Of a DNA stretch of 64,000 nucleotides, positions 54,968 through 64,000 are shown in pieces (within the stretch, counting starts at the first letter, position 1; each line of letters begins with the position of its first letter). The stretch lies in assembly GCA_030770535.1 (NCBI GenBank), contig JASVEC010000001.1, forward strand, positions 1,674,001-1,738,000, in the 5' to 3' direction. This stretch comes from Batkoa obscura. Lineage: Eukaryota > Entomophthoromycota > Entomophthoromycetes > Entomophthorales > Batkoaceae. The translations under genes and the position numbers were made by a program. The notes below the pieces were generated by a model. It saw nothing but the letters and a program-made list of their open reading frames with translations, ran no database searches and was not told where the DNA came from.

Positions 54968-57900
54968 TCAAGGTTCCGTACCATCTTGATTATTGTTCCT
55001 ATTATTATTGTTATAATAGTTATTATTTTTATAGTGATAATTGGGATGATTATTTCCTCTATAACCTTGATATGGATGATTTTCATTCGTTGTATTTGTA
55101 TTCCCCATTCCCCCAGGTGAATTATATTCCCTTAACGGATTACCCCTCCATCCACTACCATTATTCGAATTCCTCGGTCTATGATCTTTGTAACCTCCAC
55201 CACCACTTACACCTGTACCATTGTCATTATAATTGTTCTTTTGATAGCGATGATTCAATTCACGATTGTTATTCTCTCTTTCATTATTATCAACTTTACG
55301 TTCCCAATCGTTTTCATAATTATTAGGAGGGTATCTTTCTTTATAATAAGAATTAGCATAATGTCGTTCATTGTCTTTATCTAAATGTCTGGGTTGGGCG
55401 CGATAATTATTGTTTCCTCCTTTATAATTATTAAAATTATTAGGTCCTAATCGACTAGAATGCATAGTTTCATTATTATTATTATCCATACTATTTCCCC
55501 AATTTGAATCAAAGTTAGAATTAAAACCAATATTTGGTCGATTTTTGTTACGATAAATTGGATCATTGGGTTTAATTTCAATTTCTGTATTTCCCCATGG
55601 ATCTTCTTCTGTTTTTGAATTCGTTATCTTTTGTAAAGAATGGGGGTTACTTGGTGAGGGTGAACGGGATGCTTCTCTAACACTACTTTCTCTTGGATAT
55701 TCTCCATTCGATTTTGTCCTTGAATGAAAACCATTATTACCCTTCTTAGAGGATGTCACACTTGAATCACGTGGCTCATTTCCTGTTTGATATACTTTAG
55801 GCGGTTTAGATGAAATATTAGCTTCTAAAGTATCCATATTTGGCTCTTCTAAACCTTGAACATCAACATCCACTTCAATAGGAGTAGCAGCTTTTGAAGT
55901 GTTAAAGTTACTTTCATCATTCAATGATTTGCGAATAGTATTTGGATTTTCATCAATTACAAATTGTTGCCAACTCATTTTGTTTTTTTTCTTATGCGGT
56001 GTTAGTTTATTATTATCTTCTTTGGAAGGCGTTGAATCTTTTATTAATCCTTTTGAGCTGGTGGATTTTGTTGAATTGATTTCCTTTAACAATTTTTTAA
56101 CCTTTGGAGATACAGATAATGGTAAATTAGAATATGTCATTCTATTTTCTAAGGATTTGAAAGAAGCTGGTGGATATTCAGATTTAACTAAAGATGCTTT
56201 TAATAGCGATTCTTTACTTTGTCTAGGTGGATCATCAATAGAAAGTACACTAACATTTTCATCTTGAGGTGAATCTTTAATTTTGGGTATTATTTCTTTA
56301 TCTGAAGGTGTAATGGGTAATTCACATTCTTTAGAGTTAAGTGCCGATTTTTTAGGAGATTTAAATATCAAATCACGATCTTTTTCATCAACATCTAAAT
56401 TGAAGATATCTTCAACAGAATCTTGTTTTTGGCTTGTTTGTTTTTTACATTTTGGAACAAATTTATCTGGGTTTTCCTTTCTAAACTTCATTATAAAATA
56501 TTTAGTTAGACTCATTGTTCTTAAGATTCGAATCCTTTCTGCTGTGGCCGAAGAATATTGTAAACCATTCACCTTTTTACCCCCAGAACTTGTTTTAGCT
56601 TCTTTTGATTTTAAACTATCCGCTTTTTTATTTTTAGGTCCTTGTTCAGGTCTATACTCCTTTTCTTTGGACGGGTTTGAGTTTTTACGTGAGCCAGATT
56701 TCTTAGATTGACTTTCTTGAGGTGGATCGTCAAGTACGTCCAATGTAGAATTAGTTGTAGAGGCTTCTTCTTCAGCATTATTTGTTGAAAATAGAGGCTT
56801 AGTAGCATTCGAAGTATCTAACTCAGTATCTGAACCACTTTGCATTTTTGATAAGATACTATCATCATCAAACATCTCTTCAACTTGCTTACTCGATCGA
56901 GAAGTTGTAGATTTCGCTATAGAAGTACGAGTAGTATCTCTATTAGGAAAGACTTCATCAAGCGGACCTTTTGCTAATTCCAATATCTTTTGTTTTGAAT
57001 AAAATTGCCTACGAGCTTTGAAAAAACTATTGATTAAACATTGAGGTTCTTTTTCACAAGGGCATTGATCTTTTTTTATGGTCTGTAGCATGACTTTAGC
57101 TTGAGCTGGAGTTATATTGTAATCTAATTTTTCAAGGTTTCGACTAAAGGCTTTGGTAACTGACCGCCTAAAGCTAGATTCTTCTTTGTTTTCTGTCAAA
57201 CCATCAGGAAATATATCATCCGATAATGTCCACGGTATAAAGATTTCATCACCTCTATCAAGCTCTTGTAGAGCAAAGACACCAAGGTGAACAACGTTGG
57301 TGTCGACGCCAGAAACGAAAAAGCTCCTCAATTCAGCGTTGGGTGTGCAATTACGTCTAACGTGACATGCTGGACATGAATTGAAGCGACAATCAACTGC
57401 TAGGTTAAGGTATGTATGAAGCATAACTTCTGGAAAACAAGTACCAAGTACTCCATAAAGGTTATCTGGATCATCCATATATTCTGATTTCAGAACAACA
57501 TTACCAGTAACTTCTACTATAAATTGACCAGGTGAGACTTTGGATTGAACAAATAGACCCTCTGTCTTCTTATTAGAAGACTTAGTACTAACTCTTTTGA
57601 CTTCAACGTCAGCTTGTACACTATCCAAAAAATCACTATCCATTACGTATACATTCTTTGGATCACTTTCACCTTCTGAACTAGAGAGCAAGTATTTAAC
57701 GTTGGGTATATATAGAGGACCAGGGATAGACATTGTCCTTTTCCTTATAGAAGCTTTAGTACGATGTAGGACCTGACAAATACTATTAACGAGATCTTCA
57801 GCAGCTTGAGAATCATAAGCAAAGTGGTCCTTTGTCTTATTACTTGGTTTAGGACTTGCCGAATTATTTTCATTGACGCTATCAATCTCATGCCTTTTAT

Positions 57901-58399
57901 TATTCTTTTTACGTTGAGGTCTAACTGTACCACTAGCATTTGGGGATGGAGCATTAGAAGAATTCCTTGTAGCCATTTTAGCTGCCTTTTTGGTCCTTTC
58001 TAACTGCTGTTTTAATTTTTGTGCTTTACTTTTTTTACTTGCATTAGCAACTTTCTTTAATTGAATCTCACGCGCTCTCTAAAATAATAAAGTTTGTTAG
58101 TACTGGTTATTTATTAAAAGAATCAGTTATAATGAAGCATTTATCTCAAGTTATTTTGAGCATTTCACTTCCTTTGCATTCATTCTAACCAAGGTAAAAT
58201 GGATTACCTCAAAGTCAAGCTCCCTAGGAGAGCATTGCTCACATAAATATTCGTCTGGTATTTCGTCTTCGTCTATATCTAAACAGATTGCATGTTGCCA
58301 AACTAGACATTTTTCACATTGGATAGTAAAACCATCATCATGAGTTAAGTCACAAATGCAACGAATTATTCCTGATTCATCATCTGAGTATTCCGCCAT
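54968..58399 (-). CDS. SET3: Set3-like PHD finger and SET domain protein
   Basis: Two exons (58208-58399 and 54968-58078) join to 1100 aa. The PHD finger at 14-56 has zinc ligands C14, C16, C28, C31, H36, C39, C53, C56 in C4HC3 order, with the aromatic [15 protein letters not shown] stretch that reads methylated H3K4. A Lys-rich linker follows. The SET domain (about 215-370) reads [17 protein letters not shown]...[10 protein letters not shown]...[11 protein letters not shown]. As in yeast Set3 and animal MLL5, the usual catalytic NHxCxPN is altered to RRNCTPN, so methyltransferase activity is doubtful. The remaining 700 residues are disordered, charged and Ser-rich, ending in a Gly/Asn/Arg-rich tail with RGNPLREY. 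Set3 scaffolds a histone deacetylase complex (Set3C) that shapes transcription; this role is inferred. The tail's RG/Asn-rich repeats may bind RNA. Confidence 0.92.
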
Positions 58400-59488
58400 A
58401 ACTTTATAGCATAAGATATTGTTATTGAACTATTGATAATTGATTTAAATTGGTTAAAATAGAAGTTTAAAATTAACTATAACTATTTAGTTAAGAAAAG
58501 TTAATGGATATTTAATGATAAAAAGTAGCAATGACTCCCCTGTAGCGCAAAAATGTACTGGGGTTTTGTAAGCTAACTACTAGAACCAATCGATGGGAAC
58601 TAAGCTGTGATTATTAGCCAATCCTCTTTTAAATATTTAAAACCTTTTTTTCAGAGAGACTAAAAATTTACTTGAACACAAATTACCAGTAAAATAATGA
58701 GCAATTTGCATTTAGTAAGCCAATCATTATTCAACATTCATCTACAATGCTTATAAATTTTAAACTTATTAAAATTTAAGCTTAAAAATGGACAATATTT
58801 TACTGATAATTTAATTGCATTTCATGCTTTTTTATCTCAGTGCGAATAACTACTACTTATTTTTACTTGGTTCCATCAATTTTTCTTATGATTAATTTTT
58901 CCACCAATCATTGGCTAATTGCTTCAGATATGTTCTTTGAATTATTAGGATACTGTCACTGTACTGCTAGAAAATCTTTAATTTGAATCTTTTTCTATTT
59001 TATATCAGGTTATTTCAATTATAAACAGAGTATTTATAAAAATTGGCTCCCTTTTAATTTAAGTTAAGAAAATGAAATGATTTGATATAAAATTGCATGA
59101 AATTACGTTGCACTTTGTAAGTTGATTAAAGAAGAATAAAATAATTTTAAAAGTTTGGAAATGCTGATTTAAGGATTTTTTTTATTGAAAAATTGCTATG
59201 GTTGAAATTCAAACTCATTATTTTAACAAAAAGCTTGGGATTCTACTAATTTTTGGTTATTTTATGCACTTTATAATACTTAGTCCACTTATTAAACCTT
59301 ATAAATTTTATAATCATATTTGAAATCTAGCTATTTATTATATAAATATATCTCTAGTAGATAAGGAGTATCAACATTTAATTATATCAAAGCTACAATT
59401 TCTCATAGTAAAATAAATTTTAGTGTCGCTTACATAAGTAAAAAGATTTATAAATCGTATATATCAAAGTAAAAAAACATTAATTGAT
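58400..59488. other. Intergenic
   Basis: About 1.1 kb; promoter of the Set3-like gene at its left end and the 3' side of the TLC gene at its right. No other feature seen. Confidence 0.45.
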
Positions 59489-60247
59489 TTATTTACTATA
59501 GCTCTTATCTAGGGGAATGGATTGTTGAAGTGGGGAATTTACGTTTACATTAGCCTTATTTAACTTAGCACGTATCCTTTTTTGTTGTAAAATAAAGCCA
59601 TAAAACCAATGAAGATGTAAAGGAAGTATGAATAGTAAAGTATAAACAGGGAACATAAAATCCAAATGATAATAAAAAGTAAAAATCATAATATTATGAT
59701 ATAAAATACGAGTTAGAAAAAAACAAGTACCAAAAAGTAAATCATTTCTTAATGGTTTCCATATACTTCCTAAACTTAATATAAGTGTAGGGAATTCCAT
59801 AAGACACATTAAGGAATAATAACTCGTTAATTTCTTATTTATAAGAATTAATAATAATACTATATAACTTGTATGATGAATCCAACCGGTTAATATATTT
59901 AAAAATGGAAGATAATATACAACGCCAAACAATAAGTCTAAAGATAATGCTACTAAAAAATAACTACATAAAAACTTGGAATAAAATGTTTCTGTTTTTA
60001 ACCAAGTAAAATCGGGATACTGATTAATTAAGTTGATAATAAATGGGATAGAACCTATTGTTAATATTGTGGATGTTATTAATGAAAACAACCAAGATAA
60101 TCTTTTAGGATCTTTAAATGTATTGAAATTTAAAGATAAATAGAAAACACTAGTTAGCATAATACCGCTAAATAACATAATCTGTGGGTATGGCTCTTCA
60201 TTAATAAACTCTAAAAATTGACTTATAATCATTTGAAAAAAAAACAA
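59489..60247 (-). CDS. TLC-domain multi-pass membrane protein
   Basis: 252 aa, single exon; translation could also start at the second Met (residue 6), where the hydrophilic lead MIISQFLEF begins more naturally. Six to seven hydrophobic helices span about 22-225. The central part carries the TLC pattern: DLLFGVVYYLPFLNILTGWIHHTSYI, MEFPTLILSLGS, then RILYHNIMIF and LPLHLHWFYGFILQQKR. The paired His and the Glu-Phe-Pro motif are those of the TMEM56/TLCD4 branch rather than ceramide synthases, which have extra Lag1 residues. Family members sit in ER or plasma membrane and influence lipid composition; no reaction is assigned. The tail is polar with PLQQSIPLDKSYSK. Confidence 0.8.
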   Translation of the reverse strand: MFFFQMIISQFLEFINEEPYPQIMLFSGIMLTSVFYLSLNFNTFKDPKRLSWLFSLITSTILTIGSIPFIINLINQYPDFTWLKTETFYSKFLCSYFLVALSLDLLFGVVYYLPFLNILTGWIHHTSYIVLLLILINKKLTSYYSLMCLMEFPTLILSLGSIWKPLRNDLLFGTCFFLTRILYHNIMIFTFYYHLDFMFPVYTLLFILPLHLHWFYGFILQQKRIRAKLNKANVNVNSPLQQSIPLDKSYSK

Positions 60248-61489
60248 TAAAAGATAACATTGTATTCTTTTGTGGGGGGTTTTTTTTTATTTTAATTTCC
60301 ATGCCTATCACTATATTCACATGGATTAAACTACTTTTTTTTCAAATGTTCTTTTCTTATTGGCTGGTTTCAATAATTAACCCTTAATTATTTTAATTTA
60401 TTATTTTTTCCGTAAAGTTATCATTAGTTTTACTAACTCAACTACACCAATACATATGTATTAAGTATAGAAGTTTAGTGTAAATATTCCTATGTAATAC
60501 TTATAGCTTGTCTATGATATACATCCTTCACAATACAAACTTATTTATTAGACCTAAGAATAAGGATTCTTTAATATCCCATCTATTACTTTAGAGTAAG
60601 GAGTTCAACTCCAAAAATAATACGTTTAGTAAAGTAACTATATTAATTTAAAAGACAGCATTTTTACCTTTTAAATGAATTTCTAACTTGCTTTGATTTG
60701 AAATTAAAAATCGAAGCACAATAGAAACTCTCCTCTAAATACAAAGTAGTACCTTAACAGCCTTTTAAATCTATGTCTATTCTACAATTTTTAAAATCTT
60801 AATCTGAAAGTGGGATAGAAGTTTATCCCGTTTTATTTTAAATGTCTGCTTTTTATTAGAATAACAGTTTAAATTCTCTCGAAAATAGCAACTCGTTTAT
60901 TTGTAATTTGAATGTAACTTTCCTTGCATAATTTGAAGCTATGATAAACTAAATGTAGATGTGGTTAATTAGATGATTATTTATAACTATAGTTGCTTTA
61001 TGATAACTTTAAGTTACATAAGAAAGCCCATTTTATAATATGTTAGTAGTAAAAAAAACCATATAAAAAATAAAATAAAGTTTATTACAACTGTTGCAGT
61101 TCTTTTGTGACCTATTTAACTGATTATTTAATTCAGTCAAATTTTAACAGCTATTTTTTTCTTAAGGACTAAACTCAAAAATATTCGGTAAATGAATAAT
61201 TTCATTATAAAAAATATCGCTAAAAAAGGCGCAAAGAAGTGGAACAATTATAAGAATAAACGCTTGCCCAAATAAGATTACCCAAATAAAAGTAACTATT
61301 TGGATTTTGGAGAATAACAAATGAAAAAAAGAATAAGAGGTAGTCAACTGCTTAGTAACCAATTTAAAGCAATAAAATAATTTGAACTAAGTTTCTCGAC
61401 AATTAATTGGATCAAGATCATCTAATAAAATTACACCAATAAAAGATATTTAGTAATAGTTGAGTAACCAAAATTTTTAAATTCATTCA
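60248..61489. other. Shared upstream region of divergent genes
   Basis: About 1.2 kb. A 66-codon hydrophobic frame on the minus strand (61162-61362) exists but lacks any family signal, so it is not called. A G6T9 run lies near 60272-60286. Confidence 0.4.
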
Positions 61490-62308
61490 TTGTTAAAGAT
61501 GAGAGATAACTATATATTAAGAGTTCAAGTAGGCAACGTAAGTGATAAAAGTCAATGGGAAACAATTGCCGTTAATGAAGAAAAAGATGGCCATTATTTA
61601 GAAAATGATTATTTCCAAGGTTATATTAAAGTAAGAATAGTTGATTACGATGGTTTACCAGTAAATTCAGAAACAAAAGAAACATTATATCAACAAAGTG
61701 ATTATTTCTTAGATAGTAAAAGTAAATTTAGTGTTGAATTTAAAGGAAAATTCAAACCTAGAAAGGGAGGCTGGAATGCTAATAAGATATTATTTGGTAA
61801 TCAATTTGAAAAACAATTAAAGCTACCACCTTTAGTAGATATTGCTACTAAGTTTGCTACTTGGTATGATCCCGGATTAAAGATTGATTTACGAGCTGAA
61901 AAACCATGGGCTTATTCTAAATTATTAGTAGCATTTAATAGACTTGATATCAATATTGATGATGATATAAAATTAAATAGTATGGCTAAAGTAAGAGAAA
62001 ATACCTCGCTTATTTCAGGAATTAAAGAAGATGACGATGATAAAGCATTAAAAAAAAGACAACGATTTTTTTCAGATGAAAATAATGCTTCTAGAATCAA
62101 TATTGATGAGAACCTTACTTTACATGGGGATTTTTATAACGCTTATTTAGATTTTTCTAAACGTGGATTAGCTATTCCTTTCTTTACTTTAAACGTTATG
62201 GATTATTGGGATGGTCATGATCTTTCTTATTATTGTAAGTACGATGGTGATGAAGATATCGTATTTTTTGTAGTTTCATTCCAACTAGTAGAAATCAATA
62301 CCATTTAA
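61490..62308 (+). CDS. DUF1769 (UPF0590) protein
   Basis: 272 aa, single exon, start at the first Met; Met11 ntaway is excluded because MRDNYILRVQVG begins at residue 4 and is the natural core start. The body matches the fungal DUF1769 pattern: YILRVQVGNVS...WETIAVNE, NDYFQGYIKVRIVDYDG, FSVEFKGKFKPRKGGWNANKILFGNQFE, PWAYSKLLVAFNRLDI, LDFSKRGLAIPFFTLNVMDYWDGHDLSYYCKYDG. Fission-yeast relatives (including Duc1) associate with the plasma membrane through phosphoinositides. A similar peripheral membrane role is possible here, but the biochemical function of the domain is unsettled. There is no signal peptide or membrane helix. Family members are fungal, which supports the taxonomic call. Confidence 0.88.
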   Translation: MLKMRDNYILRVQVGNVSDKSQWETIAVNEEKDGHYLENDYFQGYIKVRIVDYDGLPVNSETKETLYQQSDYFLDSKSKFSVEFKGKFKPRKGGWNANKILFGNQFEKQLKLPPLVDIATKFATWYDPGLKIDLRAEKPWAYSKLLVAFNRLDINIDDDIKLNSMAKVRENTSLISGIKEDDDDKALKKRQRFFSDENNASRINIDENLTLHGDFYNAYLDFSKRGLAIPFFTLNVMDYWDGHDLSYYCKYDGDEDIVFFVVSFQLVEINTI

Positions 62309-62928
62309 TCCTTCATTTTTTATTTTATTTGGATAAAATAAGCTAATTAAACCTAATATTTGATTATATTTCATTTTTGAGCTTTGTGATAATAGATATT
62401 AACAAAGTAATTTTATTCATTTAATACTCTTTTATTCTGTTTATAGATTTGAAACTTTTTACTATGTTAGAAACTTTTTACATAAACAATGAAATAGAGT
62501 AATGATTGTAATTATATCAATAATGGCTTGCACTATATTTTTGTGACAAATTTTATAGTAGATGATAGAATAGTGTTGATATTTTAAAATTTTAATTATA
62601 CTATATAAAATGTGTAAAAATACTCATCTATTTCAATGAGTACATTGATACATATTGTAACTAAATACGCAGATTATACTTATATGATACTTGTTTATTC
62701 AATGATTCATTATACTATATATAGTATTTTAATAAATGAAAATTAATTATAGAATTTATTAATAAACTTTGAAAGAACAAACTTATCCTATGAATAGATT
62801 ATACAACCGATTAATTTATCAAACAAATTCTAAATAATGAGTTACAAGTAGCCAATTGTAATATTTCAGATTAAAGTAATTAAAGATACAGAACATCAGT
62901 TTTCATAAATCATATTTATTAATGTCTC
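62309..62928. other. Intergenic between convergent genes
   Basis: About 620 bp of AT-rich DNA between two 3' ends; nothing else recognised. Confidence 0.45.
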
Positions 62929-63807
62929 CTACTCTCTACTACGATGACGACTGTGACTTTCCTTAGAGTGTATTCTTTTACCATTGATATTTTTCCTATA
63001 AGCTTTAAAAGATCCGTTACGGTGACGAGGTTTAGTAGCATCAAATAATCCTGGCCAGCTATTGCATTGTTTGGTATCTTCTTTATACTCGAAGCAGTTG
63101 TAGCCACCATCTCTTCTTCTTATCCAGCAAGGTGGACAATTGTGACCTTTTACTAAAACATTACAAAGATCACTATAACCACCACGATGACATACATCAT
63201 ACGGATAAGCAGAATCAGAGTTGTCACCAGTTACGGTTGGTCTAGCTTTTTTATCAGAATCAATTAGCTTAATTTCAACATCCTTTGGTACATTAACTTG
63301 ATTATTTTGGTTTTGAGCTGGATTTGAAGAAACAGTTTGGCCTTTATCTACATCAAATAAACCAGGCCAGTTATCGCATTTTTGGGTACCTTCCATGTAT
63401 TCATAGCAATGGTATTTATCCCCTTGTTGAATCCAACAAGGTGGACATTTTTTAAGAGTTATATCACAGATGTAACCCATACCAGCACGATCACAGGTTT
63501 GTGCAGGGTGTTTAACGTTGGTTGATGGGACATAACCATTTGGATTTTTATGAATATCAAACATACCAGGCCATTCATCACATTGTGTACCAGTTCTATA
63601 CTCATAACAGTCATATTTACCAGCATTTTCTATCCAACATGGTGGTACGTTAGCATCACTTTTTTGAACCCAGTCATATGCATTCGCTCTTAAACATTTA
63701 CCAATATCCGGCTTTACAGCATCCCTACGAATAAAATATTGAGCTGAGATAGAATCAATCAAGGTAATACCAAGGATAAAGGAGGTATAAGATAAAGTGG
63801 ATTTCAT
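62929..63807 (-). CDS. Secreted protein with three Cys-rich CPPCWI/WPGLFD modules
   Basis: 292 aa, single exon. A signal peptide (to about residue 22, SISAQ) is followed by YFIRR, a Kex2-like site. Three copies of a ~50-residue module follow at about 38-84, 104-155 and 206-258. Each reads C-R..., then (C)PPCWI, a gap of 5-8, Y-x-C-(Y/F)-E-Y, a T, C, and WPG(M/L)FD. Module 1 lacks two of the cysteines seen in modules 2 and 3. Polar, Pro/Asn-rich linkers separate modules. The C terminus is very basic (RHRNGSFKAYRKNINGKRIHSKESHSRHRSRE split over about 30 residues). I do not recognise the module as a named Pfam domain. An extracellular, disulfide-bonded role such as wall binding or host/prey contact is conjecture. 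Confidence 0.8.
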   Translation of the reverse strand: MKSTLSYTSFILGITLIDSISAQYFIRRDAVKPDIGKCLRANAYDWVQKSDANVPPCWIENAGKYDCYEYRTGTQCDEWPGMFDIHKNPNGYVPSTNVKHPAQTCDRAGMGYICDITLKKCPPCWIQQGDKYHCYEYMEGTQKCDNWPGLFDVDKGQTVSSNPAQNQNNQVNVPKDVEIKLIDSDKKARPTVTGDNSDSAYPYDVCHRGGYSDLCNVLVKGHNCPPCWIRRRDGGYNCFEYKEDTKQCNSWPGLFDATKPRHRNGSFKAYRKNINGKRIHSKESHSRHRSRE

Positions 63808-64000
63808 ATTAAATAACTTTCAAAGTTAATAGTTTTTATTTAAAATTAGGGCCCAAAATTGTATTCATTTCATATTTATAGTTGAGTTAATAATCTATAG
63901 ATAAATTATTTTTAGAAAAAAGCTTTTTAATTAATTTGAATATTATGTTCCTAATTATTATATTACATATTCCTTTCCTGATAAAATTGAGTTCTTTTAT
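63808..64000. other. Promoter region of the Cys-rich secreted gene
   Basis: About 190 bp to the window edge; AT-rich upstream DNA with no recognised element. Confidence 0.4.

Noticed and set aside
60272-60290. G6T9 run as a possible M1 MITE end
   Set aside because: No matching ACATCCCC end or MITE core follows within 120 bp.
60590-60620. T-arm-like GGAGTTCAACTCC
   Set aside because: Isolated self-complementary word with no other tRNA part around it.
61162-61362. 66-codon minus-strand frame with one membrane helix
   Set aside because: Could be a microprotein, but no family pattern such as DPM2 or OST4 fits and no supporting signal is visible.

Overview
The window looks like nuclear DNA from a fungus. 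It is very AT-rich in genes and intergenic DNA alike. Most housekeeping genes are cut by short introns (about 45-90 nt, GTAA...TAG). The gene set is fungal: a Zn2Cys6 regulator, Ras with a CVIL tail, a Set3-type PHD/SET protein, a DUF1769 (UPF0590) protein, an Ssh4/Ear1-like Rsp5 adaptor, Sde2 and an RNF10/Mag2-type RING protein. The intron density, AT-richness and Asn-rich proteins would fit an early-diverging zygomycete-type lineage such as Entomophthoromycotina (for example Conidiobolus). That placement is a guess, because no rRNA or mitochondrial marker lies in the window.

Left part (1-15 kb) is gene-dense. It holds a Zn2Cys6 factor, a 13-exon Ski2 RNA helicase, a convergent 12-exon cytochrome P450, a free-standing Utp12-domain protein, a SulP anion transporter without a STAS domain, and Sde2. 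From 15 to 27 kb genes are sparse: tRNA-Val, an unrecognised beta-rich protein, tRNA-Lys, a vacuolar PQ-loop transporter, a Ras GTPase and an F-box protein.

The centre (27-51 kb) is an accessory region. Five genes encode one family of secreted low-complexity proteins. All share a signal peptide, a Kex2-like VERR site and a short amphipathic segment with an FG..N......K...GG core, followed by fast-evolving Asn/Ser or Ser/Thr/Pro repeats. Their upstream DNA shares a TATA box and, 52-59 nt further on, a conserved box (TCTCCAGGYGAG). Two members lie in a tandem duplication and two others in an inverted segmental duplication. Scattered among them are tRNA-Asp, adenylosuccinate synthetase, the Ssh4/Ear1-like gene and the RNF10-like gene.

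The same stretch is rich in mobile DNA. A ~98-bp MITE family has about twelve copies in the window. A Tc1-like palindromic MITE has near-perfect arms of 113 bp. A second foldback family has two copies, and there are two solo LTRs. At 51.6-54.5 kb lies an apparently whole DNA transposon: a 567-aa DDE transposase with 22-bp perfect terminal repeats and an ATAT target duplication. Its terminus matches the MITE terminus in sequence and spacing, so it is a candidate source of the MITEs.

The right part (55-64 kb) returns to ordinary genes: the Set3-like PHD/SET protein, a TLC-domain membrane protein, a DUF1769 protein, and a secreted protein with three copies of a Cys-rich CPPCWI...WPGLFD module. 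Introns were placed by eye from GT...AG sites; joined exon lengths are multiples of three and the translations match the named families. No database search was possible.
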